NCBI GenBank assembly: GCA_902783395.1 | Contig: CACZRA010000177.1 | Coordinates: 1-8,240, forward strand | DNA from: an uncultured Lachnospiraceae bacterium | Lineage (GTDB): Bacteria; Bacillota; Clostridia; Lachnospirales; Lachnospiraceae | Length of the DNA stretch: 8,240 nt | Reading direction: 5' to 3' | Shown: piece by piece, positions 1-7,471 of the stretch | Position numbering within the stretch: the stretch's first letter is position 1 | Layout of the letters: every line of letters starts with the position of its first letter | Made by a program: the position numbers and the translations under genes | The notes under the pieces: generated by a model | The model's input: only the letters and a program-made list of their open reading frames with translations | The model's database searches: none | What the model was told of the DNA's origin: nothing

Positions 1-231
1 GGACAGACCGGAAAGACAGTCCGTCCCAATGTTTACTTCGCCATAGGTATCTCCGGTGCGATCCAGCACGTAGCCGGCATGGAGGAGTCCGACATCATCA
101 TAGCGATAAATAAGGATGAGGATGCTCCGATATTTGAGGTTGCCGACTACGGAGTCGTAGGAGATCTCAATAAGATCGTTCCCGAGCTTACAAAGGCTAT
201 CATCGCAGCAAAGGAAGCAAAAGCTTCATAA
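1..231 (+). CDS. etfA: Electron transfer flavoprotein alpha subunit, C-terminal part (5' end outside window)
   Basis: This is the last 76 codons of an open frame entering from the left edge and ending at TAA 229-231. The visible protein starts GQTGKTVRPNVYFAIGISGA and continues through IQHVAGM, SDIIIAINKDEDAPIF and ADYGVVGDL. These are the conserved FAD-binding C-terminal domain motifs of EtfA. EtfA pairs with EtfB in the cytoplasm. In butyrate-forming clostridia the pair works with butyryl-CoA dehydrogenase (Bcd), coupling crotonyl-CoA reduction to ferredoxin reduction by electron bifurcation. In that setting etfA is usually the last gene of a bcd-etfB-etfA cluster, which fits the terminator just downstream and the ptb-buk pair that follows. 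That the upstream genes are bcd and etfB is inference, since they are not in the window. A FixB-type paralogue is possible but less likely in this context. Confidence 0.93.
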   Translation, partial: GQTGKTVRPNVYFAIGISGAIQHVAGMEESDIIIAINKDEDAPIFEVADYGVVGDLNKIVPELTKAIIAAKEAKAS

Positions 232-254
232 TTTCCGAAACACAGGATCTCAAA

Positions 255-299
255 GGACCGGGCTTCTGTCTCATACGGCAGAAGCGCCGGTTCTTTTTT
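255..299 (+). terminator. Intrinsic (rho-independent) terminator after etfA
   Basis: ACCGGGCTTCTG (257-268) pairs with CAGAAGC plus CCGGT (279-291), leaving one bulged G at 286 and a 10-nt loop. The helix extends outward through G256-T292 and G255-C293. Six T residues (294-299) follow directly. It lies 23 nt after the etfA stop, so it should separate etfA from the ptb promoter. Confidence 0.9.
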
Positions 300-302
300 G
301 TG

Positions 303-356
303 CTGATCATATCCGTCAAATTTCGTGATGATCTTACAGGAGACGTGCCTGATCAT
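303..356. promoter_or_regulatory. Repeated TGATCA-type boxes upstream of the ptb promoter (possible operator)
   Basis: CTGATCAT occurs at 303-310 and again at 349-356. Each copy contains the palindrome TGATCA and is followed by a CCG. Between them, TGATGATC at 326-333 is a near copy. Box starts at 304, 326 and 350 give a spacing of 22-24 bp, close to two helical turns, and the last box ends 15 bp before the -35 element. This placement would suit a regulator of ptb-buk transcription. The regulator is unknown, and boxes this short could be chance. Confidence 0.3.
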
Positions 357-371
357 CCGGAAGTGTTTGTA

Positions 372-400
372 TTGCAAGAAATGGACGGAAATGATACAAT
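372..400 (+). promoter_or_regulatory. Sigma-A type extended -10 promoter for the ptb-buk-secA unit
   Basis: The -35 hexamer TTGCAA (372-377) matches TTGACA at 4 of 6 positions. A 17-bp spacer follows, then the -10 hexamer TACAAT (395-400), which matches TATAAT at 5 of 6. TG at 392-393 one base before the -10 gives the extended -10 motif TGnTACAAT. The predicted transcription start is near 407, leaving a leader of about 50 nt before the ptb start at 458. It is the only convincing promoter I see in the window. Confidence 0.75.
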
Positions 401-409
401 TTCTAATTG

Positions 410-427
410 CCCGTTAATGGATACGGG
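410..427 (+). other. Small stem-loop at the predicted 5' end of the ptb mRNA
   Basis: CCCGT (410-414) pairs with ACGGG (423-427) around an 8-nt loop. Starting about 3 nt after the predicted transcription start, it would form a short hairpin at the extreme 5' end. Such hairpins can stabilise mRNA. It does not cover the ribosome binding site, and no riboswitch class is recognisable. Confidence 0.3.
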
Positions 428-444
428 GATATTATGATGCAAAA

Positions 445-457
445 AAGGAGAGGGGAT
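445..457 (+). promoter_or_regulatory. Ribosome binding site that sets the ptb start at ATG 458
   Basis: AAGGAG (445-450) lies 7 nt before ATG 458. The same frame stays open upstream through ATG 437 and 434 and TTG 407, but TTG 407 coincides with the predicted transcription start and neither ATG has a good Shine-Dalgarno site. The protein starting MSKNFSDLL is therefore preferred. Confidence 0.85.
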
Positions 458-1372
458 ATGAGTAAGAATTTCAGTGATCTGCTGAACAAGGTAAATGAGT
501 TTCCGACGAAGAAGCTGTCGGTGGCAGCGGCAAATGATGATGAAGTCATCGAAGCCGTGGCGATGGCGCATGACAGAAAGATAGCGGATTCCATCTTAGT
601 GGGAGATAAGGATCAGATAGAGAAGATATGCGGTGATCTCAAGGTCGATCCGTCGATATTTGAGATAATCGATATCAAGGATCCCATAGAGGCGGCACAT
701 GAGGCTGTCCGTATAGTTCATGACGGTGAGGCGGATATGTATATGAAGGGCCTGCTTTCCACGAAGGATTTCTTAAAGTCCATACTGGATAAAGAAGTGG
801 GACTCAGGACTGACAGGCTGCTGTCCCATGTATGTGTGTTTGAGATAAAGGGCGTGCCGCAGCTTTTATTCCTTGCCGATGTTGCTTTCCTTCCTTATCC
901 TACGCTGGAGCAGAAGGTGGGTATCATAGAGAATACCGTGGAGATCTGCAATGCCTGCGGAATAGATATGCCTAAGGTAGCACCGGTGGCAGCGGTTGAA
1001 GTGGTCAATGAGAAGATGCCCGCGACGGTTGAAGCTGCAGAGCTTACAAAGATGAATGATGAGGGGAAGATAAAGGGCTGCATAGTGGACGGACCGCTTT
1101 CGGTAGACCTTGCGATCTATCCCGAGGCCGCAAAGCATAAGCATGCGGAGGACAGGAAGATAGTCGGTGACGCTGATGTGATCTTATTCCCCGATATACA
1201 TGCAGGAAACATAGCTTACAAATTCATAGTACACACGACGGAGTTTAAGAATGCATGCATTCTTACGGGGACCAAGGCTCCTGCGATCCTTACATCAAGA
1301 TCGGATTCGGCGGAGACGAAGGTCAATTCGATAGCGCTTGCGGCTGTTACGTCAGCCCATCAGAACCGTTAA
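458..1372 (+). CDS. ptb: Phosphate butyryltransferase
   Basis: Ptb transfers the butyryl group of butyryl-CoA to phosphate, giving butyryl phosphate and free CoA. This is the first of two steps that turn butyryl-CoA into butyrate and ATP in the cytoplasm. The 304-residue protein matches the usual size of about 300 and falls in the phosphate acetyl/butyryl transferase family (PF01515). Typical Ptb stretches are YMKGLLSTKDFL (95-106), LDKEVGLRT (110-118), SHVCVFE (123-129), PTLEQKVGIIENTVE (148-162), AVEVVNEKMPATVEAA (179-194), KGCIVDGPLSVD (206-217), DIHAGNIAYK (246-255) and GTKAPAILTSRSDS (271-284). The start at 458 is chosen for its Shine-Dalgarno site. buk follows after 18 nt, and this ptb-buk order favours Ptb over a phosphate acetyltransferase. 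Related enzymes can accept other short branched or straight acyl-CoAs, so butyrate specificity is inferred from context. Confidence 0.94.
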   Translation: MSKNFSDLLNKVNEFPTKKLSVAAANDDEVIEAVAMAHDRKIADSILVGDKDQIEKICGDLKVDPSIFEIIDIKDPIEAAHEAVRIVHDGEADMYMKGLLSTKDFLKSILDKEVGLRTDRLLSHVCVFEIKGVPQLLFLADVAFLPYPTLEQKVGIIENTVEICNACGIDMPKVAPVAAVEVVNEKMPATVEAAELTKMNDEGKIKGCIVDGPLSVDLAIYPEAAKHKHAEDRKIVGDADVILFPDIHAGNIAYKFIVHTTEFKNACILTGTKAPAILTSRSDSAETKVNSIALAAVTSAHQNR

Positions 1373-1390
1373 AAAGGAGGTATACGGACA

Positions 1391-2455
1391 ATGGCAATCA
1401 GATCACTAATTATTAACCCCGGAAGCACTTCCACCAAGATAGCTGTGTTTGAAGATGAGAATATGCTCTTTGACAAGACACTTCGTCATACTGTGGATGA
1501 GATATCCCGGTATGATACCATATTCGATCAGAAGCAGTTCAGAAAAGACATAATAATGGAATGTCTTAAGGAACAGGATTTTGATGTAAAAACCCTCGAC
1601 ATGGTAGTAGGGCGCGGGGGACTCGTAAAGCCTATTCCCGGAGGTACTTACAAGGTGAGCGATGCGCTTATCGAGGACTTGAAGGCCGGACCGCAGGGAC
1701 AGCATGCTTCCAATCTCGGAGGGGTACTTGCTCGCGAGATAGCTGATGAGATCGGAAAGCCTTCCTTTATAGTCGATCCCGTTGCGGTAGACGAGCTGCA
1801 GCCTGTAGCAAGGGTATCCGGGATTCCCGATATACAGAGAAATTCCATCTTCCATCCGCTCAACCAGAAGGCGATGGCAAGACGTTACGCCAAAGAGAAC
1901 GGCAGGAGATACGAGGATATAAATGTCATAGTTGCACATATGGGCGGCGGAGTATCCGTAGGCGCTCATAGAAAGGGACGTGTAGTGGATGTCAGCAACG
2001 CCCTTGAAGGTGACGGCGCATTTTCTCCTGAGAGAGCAGGAGGACTTCCGGTAGGACCGCTGGTGAGACTCTGTTACTCCGGGAAGTATACGGAAAAGGA
2101 AATGTATAAGAGACTTGTAGGGGGCGGTGGATTCACGGCATATCTTGGATCTAATGACATGGTAGAGATCACAAAAAGATCCGAAACTGACGAGAACGCA
2201 AAGCTTATCCTGGATGCGTTTATTTATCAGGTCGCTAAGGATATAGGATCGAGAGCAGCCGTGCTTGAAGGCAAGGTAGATGCTATCATACTGACCGGCG
2301 GCATCGCTTATGGACCTGTCGTTACTGACGGGATCAAGAAATACGTGGACTGGATAGCTCCGGTGGTGGTATATCCCGGAGAGGATGAGCTCCTGGCACT
2401 TGCGCAGGGCGGATTAAGAGTTCTTAACGGCGAAGAGGAAGCGAAGGATTACTGA
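1391..2455 (+). CDS. buk: Butyrate kinase
   Basis: Buk transfers phosphate from butyryl phosphate to ADP, releasing butyrate and forming ATP by substrate-level phosphorylation. The 354-residue protein is full length for the family and has the acetokinase (ASKHA-fold, PF00871) layout. The N-terminal phosphate loop is INPGSTSTKIAVFED (8-22). It is followed by GRGGLVKPIPGGTY (74-87), SIFHPLNQKAMARRYA (152-167) and the adenosine-binding stretch VAHMGGGVSVGAHRKG (181-196), continuing VVDVSNALEGDGAFSPERAG (198-217). Acetate kinases differ in these segments, so butyrate or branched-chain acid kinase fits best. A strong AGGAGGT site (1375-1381) starting just after the ptb stop precedes the ATG by 9 nt. 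The gene ends in tandem stops, TGA 2453-2455 and in-frame TAA 2456-2458, and the TAA overlaps the secA start codon by one base. Confidence 0.95.
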   Translation: MAIRSLIINPGSTSTKIAVFEDENMLFDKTLRHTVDEISRYDTIFDQKQFRKDIIMECLKEQDFDVKTLDMVVGRGGLVKPIPGGTYKVSDALIEDLKAGPQGQHASNLGGVLAREIADEIGKPSFIVDPVAVDELQPVARVSGIPDIQRNSIFHPLNQKAMARRYAKENGRRYEDINVIVAHMGGGVSVGAHRKGRVVDVSNALEGDGAFSPERAGGLPVGPLVRLCYSGKYTEKEMYKRLVGGGGFTAYLGSNDMVEITKRSETDENAKLILDAFIYQVAKDIGSRAAVLEGKVDAIILTGGIAYGPVVTDGIKKYVDWIAPVVVYPGEDELLALAQGGLRVLNGEEEAKDY

Positions 2456-2457
2456 TA

Positions 2458-5028
2458 ATGGGTATCGTTGATAAGATTTTCGGCACTCACAGCGACAGGG
2501 AGCTCAAGCGGATCATACCGATCGTGGACCGGATAGAAAGCCTGAAGCCTCAGATGGAGGCGCTCTCTGACGAAGAGCTCAGAGGTAATACAAAAAAATT
2601 CAAGGAAAGGCTGGCTGACGGGGAGACGCTTGATGATGTTCTCCCCGAGGCCTATGCCACAGTCAGGGAGGCCTCGAGGCGGGTCCTTTCCATGGAACAC
2701 TTCAGGGTACAGCTTATAGGAGGAGTGATCCTCCATCAGGGGCGTATAGCCGAGATGCGTACAGGAGAAGGAAAAACACTTGTATGTACCTTGCCCGCAT
2801 ACCTGAATGCTCTTGAAGGAAGGGGCGTCGAGGTAGTTACCGTCAATGATTACCTGGCAAAACGTGATGCCGAATGGATGGGACAGATCCATGAATTTCT
2901 GGGCCTTACGGTAGGCTGTGTCCTTAACGGGATGACCCAGGAGGAGAGGCAGGCGGCATACGGGTGTGATATAACGTATGTCACAAATAACGAGCTCGGA
3001 TTTGACTATCTTCGTGATAATATGGCGATATACAAGAAGCAGCTTGTTCTTAGGGAGCTGCACTTCTGTATAATTGACGAGGTTGACTCGGTATTGATCG
3101 ACGAAGCCAGGACTCCGCTCATAATCTCCGGACAGTCAGGGAAGTCTACGGCGATATACCAGCTGTGTGACCAGCTTGCAAGACAGATGCAGCGGGGCGA
3201 AGCTTCGGCCGATGAGCTTTCAAAGATGGATGCGATCATGGGTATCGAGATTGAAGAGACCGGTGATTTCATCGTGAATGAAAAAGATAATCTGATCAAC
3301 CTCACTCCGGAAGGAGTGCATAAGGTGGAGCAGTATTTCCATATTGATAACTTTGCGGATCCTGAGAATCTTGAGATACAGCACTGCATAATCCTGGCGC
3401 TTAGAGCGCACAATCTCATGCACAGGGACAAGGACTATGTAGTAAAGGACGATCAGGTGCTGATAGTCGACGAGTTTACCGGACGTATCATGCCGGGAAG
3501 GCGTTATTCTGACGGACTTCATCAGGCGATCGAGGCGAAGGAAAAGGTTAAGGTTAAAAGGGAATCCAAAACGCTCGCGACCATAACCTTCCAGAATTTC
3601 TTTAACAAGTTCGATAAGAAATGCGGCATGACAGGTACCGCTCTCACCGAGGAAAAGGAATTCCGTGAGATATACGGAATGGATGTGGTCACCATACCCA
3701 CGAATAAACCCATCGCCCGTGAAGACAGACAGGATGCGGTGTTTAAGACTAAGAAGGAGAAATACAGAGCGATCTGTGATGAGGTAGAGAGAGCTCATGC
3801 AGAGGGACAGCCTATCCTGCTCGGTACCATAAACATTGATACCTCGGAGCTTTTGTCAGAAATGCTCAGGAAACGCGGAATACAGCATAATGTGCTGAAT
3901 GCCAAGTTCCATGAGCAGGAGGCTGAGATAATAGCCGACGCCGGACATCACGGATCCGTCACGATAGCAACAAACATGGCAGGCCGTGGTACCGATATCA
4001 AGCTTGACGAGGAAGCACTTGCCGCCGGAGGACTCTATGTCATAGGTTCCGAGAGGCATGAGGCGAGACGTATAGACAATCAGCTGCGCGGTCGTTCCGG
4101 ACGTCAGGGAGATCCCGGTATTTCGAGATTTTATATCTCGCTTGAGGATGACCTTATGAGGCTTTTCGGTTCCGACAGGCTTATGGCGGCTTTTGAAGCA
4201 CTGCAGGTTCCGGAGGGAGAGCAGATAGAGCATAAAATGCTGTCCGGAGCCATTGAGAGAGCCCAGAAAAAAATCGAGGAGAATAACTACGGCATAAGAA
4301 AGAATCTTCTCGAATATGATGCCGTGAACAACGAACAGAGAGAACGTATCTATGAGGAAAGACGCAGAGTGCTCGACGGTGAGAGCATGAGGGATACGAT
4401 ATACAAGATGATAACGGATACGGTTGACAGTGCCGTGGATACCTGCGTGGGAGAGGATTCGTCATCCGATGACTGGGATATGAGAGAACTGAACCAGATA
4501 CTTCTTCCCACCATACCGATCGAGCCGGTGAAGACTCCCGATGTAAGGGATATGAAGCGGAAGGAGGAACTGAAGCAGTATCTTAAGACTAAGGCGGTGA
4601 AGCTTTATGAGGATAAGGAAGCGGAATTCCCTGAGCCGGAGTCTATAAGGGAGGTTGAGCGTGTCATACTGCTCAAGGTTATCGACCGTAAGTGGATGGA
4701 TCATATAGACGATATGGACCAGCTGAGACAGGGAATAGGTCTTCAGGCATACGGACAGAGGGATCCCGTCGTTGAATACAAAATGACGGGTTACGATATG
4801 TTCAACGATATGATCGACGCCATACAGGAGGAGACGGTCAAAACCTTATTCCACATCCGTGTGGAGGAGAAGGTCGAAAGAGAGCAGGTTGCCAAGGTCA
4901 CCGGTACGAACAAGGATGATACGGTAAAGAAGGGACCCAAGACCAGAGCGGATAAGAAGGTATATCCTAATGATCCCTGTCCATGCGGTTCCGGGAAGAA
5001 ATATAAGAACTGTTGCGGTATGTCCTGA
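2458..5028 (+). CDS. secA: Protein translocase ATPase SecA
   Basis: SecA is the cytoplasmic and membrane-associated motor that pushes unfolded preproteins through SecYEG using ATP. The 856 residues are close to B. subtilis SecA. In order I see Walker A TGEGKT (102-107), NELGFDYLRDNM (178-189), Walker B DEVD (207-210) with EARTPLI after it, DEFTGRIMPGRRYSDG (338-353) and GMTGTA (390-395). Then come MAGRGTDI (507-514), the arginine-finger region QLRGRSGRQGDPG (542-554), the scaffold helix around KWMDHIDDMDQLRQG (745-759) and a charged linker. The protein ends in a zinc-binding CxCx8CC tail with C841, C843, C852 and C853, which serves SecB or ribosome contacts in other bacteria. All key motifs are intact. 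The ATG is 2 nt after the buk TGA. A modest AAGGA at 2444-2448 inside buk is the only Shine-Dalgarno site, so translation is probably coupled to buk. Confidence 0.98.
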   Translation: MGIVDKIFGTHSDRELKRIIPIVDRIESLKPQMEALSDEELRGNTKKFKERLADGETLDDVLPEAYATVREASRRVLSMEHFRVQLIGGVILHQGRIAEMRTGEGKTLVCTLPAYLNALEGRGVEVVTVNDYLAKRDAEWMGQIHEFLGLTVGCVLNGMTQEERQAAYGCDITYVTNNELGFDYLRDNMAIYKKQLVLRELHFCIIDEVDSVLIDEARTPLIISGQSGKSTAIYQLCDQLARQMQRGEASADELSKMDAIMGIEIEETGDFIVNEKDNLINLTPEGVHKVEQYFHIDNFADPENLEIQHCIILALRAHNLMHRDKDYVVKDDQVLIVDEFTGRIMPGRRYSDGLHQAIEAKEKVKVKRESKTLATITFQNFFNKFDKKCGMTGTALTEEKEFREIYGMDVVTIPTNKPIAREDRQDAVFKTKKEKYRAICDEVERAHAEGQPILLGTINIDTSELLSEMLRKRGIQHNVLNAKFHEQEAEIIADAGHHGSVTIATNMAGRGTDIKLDEEALAAGGLYVIGSERHEARRIDNQLRGRSGRQGDPGISRFYISLEDDLMRLFGSDRLMAAFEALQVPEGEQIEHKMLSGAIERAQKKIEENNYGIRKNLLEYDAVNNEQRERIYEERRRVLDGESMRDTIYKMITDTVDSAVDTCVGEDSSSDDWDMRELNQILLPTIPIEPVKTPDVRDMKRKEELKQYLKTKAVKLYEDKEAEFPEPESIREVERVILLKVIDRKWMDHIDDMDQLRQGIGLQAYGQRDPVVEYKMTGYDMFNDMIDAIQEETVKTLFHIRVEEKVEREQVAKVTGTNKDDTVKKGPKTRADKKVYPNDPCPCGSGKKYKNCCGMS

Positions 5029-5098
5029 GAGGGCGTGTGAAGCATGCCGGATTCCCCCGGGGCGTCAGGCAAATATTATGTATTGATTTGAAAAGATA

Positions 5099-6223
5099 AT
5101 GGTTGAACTGGATAATCTGAAAATTGAAATAAAAGAGTATGAGGGGCCGCTTTCCGAGCTTAAGGCATCGCTTGATCTGGAGAGCAAGAAAAACCGTATA
5201 GCGGAGCTTGAGCGGCTGATGGAGGAGCCGGGTTTCTGGGATGATCCGCAGAAGAGTCAGAAGGATTCGCAGCTTCTGGGAGATCTCAGGAATGATGTCA
5301 GGGGATATACCGAGCTGGAGACCAGATATACGGATATGCTGGATCTTATTGACATGGCTAACGATGAAAATGACGAATCGATGATCGTCGAAATAAAATC
5401 TGATTTTGATGGATTCAGACAGCGTTTCGATGAGATGAAAACCGCGACGCTCCTTTCCGAAAAGTATGACGACGCAAACGCCATCATAAACATCAACGCC
5501 GGAGCGGGCGGGACGGAGTCCTGTGACTGGGCATCGATGCTCTATCGTATGTACGGAAAATGGGCTGACAGACATGGTTATAAGATAGACGAGCTGGATA
5601 TGCTGCCCGGGGATGAGGCCGGGATTAAATCCGTGGAGTTTCAGGTGAACGGACTTAATGCATACGGATTTCTGAAATCGGAAAAGGGCGTGCACAGACT
5701 TGTACGTATCTCGCCCTTCAACGCACAGGGAAAGCGTCAGACATCCTTTGTTTCGGTAGATGTCATGCCGGACATTGAAGAGGATATAGATATCGATATA
5801 AAGCCGGATGATATCAGGATTGACACCTACAGATCCTCGGGGGCGGGCGGACAGCATATCAATAAGACATCGTCCGCTATCCGCATCACGCATTTCCCTA
5901 CGGGTATAGTAGTGACCTGCCAGAATGAGAGGAGCCAGTTCCAGAATAAGGACAAAGCCATGCAGATACTGAAATCCAAGCTGTATATGCTGGCTAAGGA
6001 GAATAATGCGGAAAAGCTTTCGGAGATAAGGGGCGAAGTGAAGGATAATGCCTGGGGTTCCCAGATAAGATCTTATTTTCTTCAGCCGTACCAGCTTGTA
6101 AAGGATCTTCGTACAGACTGCGAGGTGGCTCAGGCTGATTCGGTGCTTGACGGAAATATAGATCCTTTCATAAATGCATATTTAAAATGGATAAACGTAA
6201 ACAGGAAAGAGGACAGCAGATAA
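5099..6223 (+). CDS. prfB: Peptide chain release factor 2 (RF2), encoded without the programmed frameshift
   Basis: RF2 recognises UGA and UAA stop codons and triggers peptide release on the ribosome. The 374-residue protein has the stop-recognition tripeptide SPF (205-207) and the catalytic GGQ (250-252) in SSGAGGQHINKTSSAIRITH; the first distinguishes RF2 from RF1. An acidic helical N-terminal domain covers roughly residues 1-110. In many bacteria prfB needs a +1 shift at CTT-TGA-C near codon 25. Here the site reads CTT-GAT-C (5171-5177, Leu25-Asp26), so one T is absent and the frame is continuous. secA-prfB is a common gene order in Firmicutes. The 70-nt gap holds no clear terminator or promoter. 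The ATG has only a weak purine stretch (GAAAAG) upstream, and an in-frame TGA at 5084-5086 rules out a longer start. hom begins 1 nt after the TAA. Confidence 0.97.
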   Translation: MVELDNLKIEIKEYEGPLSELKASLDLESKKNRIAELERLMEEPGFWDDPQKSQKDSQLLGDLRNDVRGYTELETRYTDMLDLIDMANDENDESMIVEIKSDFDGFRQRFDEMKTATLLSEKYDDANAIININAGAGGTESCDWASMLYRMYGKWADRHGYKIDELDMLPGDEAGIKSVEFQVNGLNAYGFLKSEKGVHRLVRISPFNAQGKRQTSFVSVDVMPDIEEDIDIDIKPDDIRIDTYRSSGAGGQHINKTSSAIRITHFPTGIVVTCQNERSQFQNKDKAMQILKSKLYMLAKENNAEKLSEIRGEVKDNAWGSQIRSYFLQPYQLVKDLRTDCEVAQADSVLDGNIDPFINAYLKWINVNRKEDSR

Positions 6224-6224
6224 G

Positions 6225-7442
6225 ATGATAAAGGCGGCAATACTCGGATACGGCACGGTGGGAAGCGGCGTTTTTAATGTGATCAAATCAAACAGCCGGC
6301 TTGTAAATGAACGTGCGGGGCAGGAAATAGAAATAAAATACGTGCTGGATCTCAGAGATTTTCCCGGTGATCCCGTGGAAAAGGTTCTCACCCATGATTT
6401 TGAGGATATTATAGGTGATCCTGAGGTTAAGATCGTAATAGAGGTTATGGGCGGGATAAATCCTGCATTTGATTTCACAAAAAGATGCCTTGAGGAGGGA
6501 ATGAACGTCTGCACGTCAAATAAGGAGCTTGTGGCTGAGCATGGCCTTGAGCTCATGAAGACCGCCAGGGAAAACGATGTGAACTATTTCTTTGAGGCGA
6601 GCTGCGGGGGAGGCATACCTATCATCCGTGCCCTGAATGATTGTCTTACGGCGGATGATATAGATGAGATCACAGGTATACTGAACGGGACGACCAACTT
6701 TATCCTTACGGAGATGGCTGAGAAGGGAACCGGATTCGGAAAGGTTCTGAAGCAGGCGCAGGCCAACGGTTTTGCGGAGCGTGACCCGAGCGCGGATATA
6801 GATGCATTTGATCCCGCCAGGAAGCTTGCTATCCTTGCCTCTATCGTATTCGGAAGTTCGGTAGACTACAGGGATATATATACGGAAGGGATCAGGCATA
6901 TCACTGCGGAGGATATAAAGTATGCTTCGACTCTCGGATATGCAGTAAAGCTTCTGGCTGAGGCGAAGAGGACGGAAGACGGAGTAAGAGCCTATGTTGC
7001 GCCGTTTCTTGTGGATCCGTCACATCCGCTGTATCCGATAAACGGGGTGATGAATGCGGTTTATGTCCATGGGAATATGCTGGGAGACGCCGTGTTTACC
7101 GGAGCAGGTGCAGGATCGCTTCCTACGGCTTCTGCTGTTGTGGCTGATGTGATAGGAGCGGCAAGGCATGACGGCAAACGGGCCTACTGTGGGTGGAAGC
7201 ATGACGAGAAGCTGGCACTTGCCTCAAATGACAGTGTTAAGAGAAAATATCTGGTGAGGATACTTACAGAGGATGAAGGAAATGCAAATAGGGTCTTTTC
7301 ACCGGAGGGATTTCTTGATACAATATCTATAGGCGAACTTGAAGATGAGATTGCCTTTATAACACCGGAGCTTTCGGAGGAAGAGTTTAACACGAAGGCC
7401 AAAGCATTTGGAAAGGTCATCAGCAGGATAAGGTTCTACTGA
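6225..7442 (+). CDS. hom: Homoserine dehydrogenase
   Basis: Hom reduces aspartate semialdehyde to homoserine with NAD(P)H, at the branch leading to threonine and methionine. The Rossmann motif GYGTVGSG (8-15) is at the N-terminus. It is followed by CTSNKELV (96-103), FFEASCGGGIPII (122-134) and GILNGTTNFIL (151-161). In AERDPSADIDAFDPARK, E185, D191, D196 and K200 have the same spacing as the yeast catalytic residues E208, D214, D219 and K223. GAGAGSLPTASAVVADVI (293-310) closes the substrate domain. After about residue 342 only some 64 residues remain, beginning KYLVRILTED and ending VISRIRFY. This is shorter than the usual regulatory ACT domain, so threonine feedback may be altered or absent (inference). 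The start lies 1 nt after the prfB stop, with AGAGGA (6208-6213) inside prfB as the ribosome binding site. Confidence 0.96.
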   Translation: MIKAAILGYGTVGSGVFNVIKSNSRLVNERAGQEIEIKYVLDLRDFPGDPVEKVLTHDFEDIIGDPEVKIVIEVMGGINPAFDFTKRCLEEGMNVCTSNKELVAEHGLELMKTARENDVNYFFEASCGGGIPIIRALNDCLTADDIDEITGILNGTTNFILTEMAEKGTGFGKVLKQAQANGFAERDPSADIDAFDPARKLAILASIVFGSSVDYRDIYTEGIRHITAEDIKYASTLGYAVKLLAEAKRTEDGVRAYVAPFLVDPSHPLYPINGVMNAVYVHGNMLGDAVFTGAGAGSLPTASAVVADVIGAARHDGKRAYCGWKHDEKLALASNDSVKRKYLVRILTEDEGNANRVFSPEGFLDTISIGELEDEIAFITPELSEEEFNTKAKAFGKVISRIRFY

Positions 7443-7456
7443 CGGCCGGGCATCTG

Positions 7457-7469
7457 AAAGGCGGTGATC
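7457..7469 (+). promoter_or_regulatory. Very long Shine-Dalgarno match before the SprA-related gene
   Basis: AAAGGCGGTGATC matches the full anti-Shine-Dalgarno complement TAAGGAGGTGATC at 11 of 13 bases, just before ATG 7472. It sits in the 29-nt gap after hom and fixes the start at 7472. It suggests strong or independent initiation for this last gene. Confidence 0.8.
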
Positions 7470-7471
7470 AT

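Noticed and set aside
407..457. Longer ptb reading frame starting at TTG 407, or ATG 434/437
   Set aside because: TTG 407 coincides with the predicted transcription start. The strong AAGGAG site lies 7 nt before ATG 458, and family N-termini begin near that point.
1406..1969. Long - strand open frame (187 codons) inside buk
   Set aside because: It is fully antisense to a well-conserved gene, has no recognisable motifs and no ribosome binding site.
5029..5098. Possible promoter or terminator in the secA-prfB gap
   Set aside because: CCGG/CCGG pairing near 5047-5060 is short and has no T-run. TATTAT and GATAAT hexamers have no -35 partner at proper spacing, and GATAAT overlaps the prfB start.
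4967..5893. Long - strand open frame (308 codons) across the secA end and prfB
   Set aside because: It lies antisense to the conserved secA zinc tail and the RF2 catalytic region. Its composition is what a reverse shadow of these genes gives, and no domain is recognisable.
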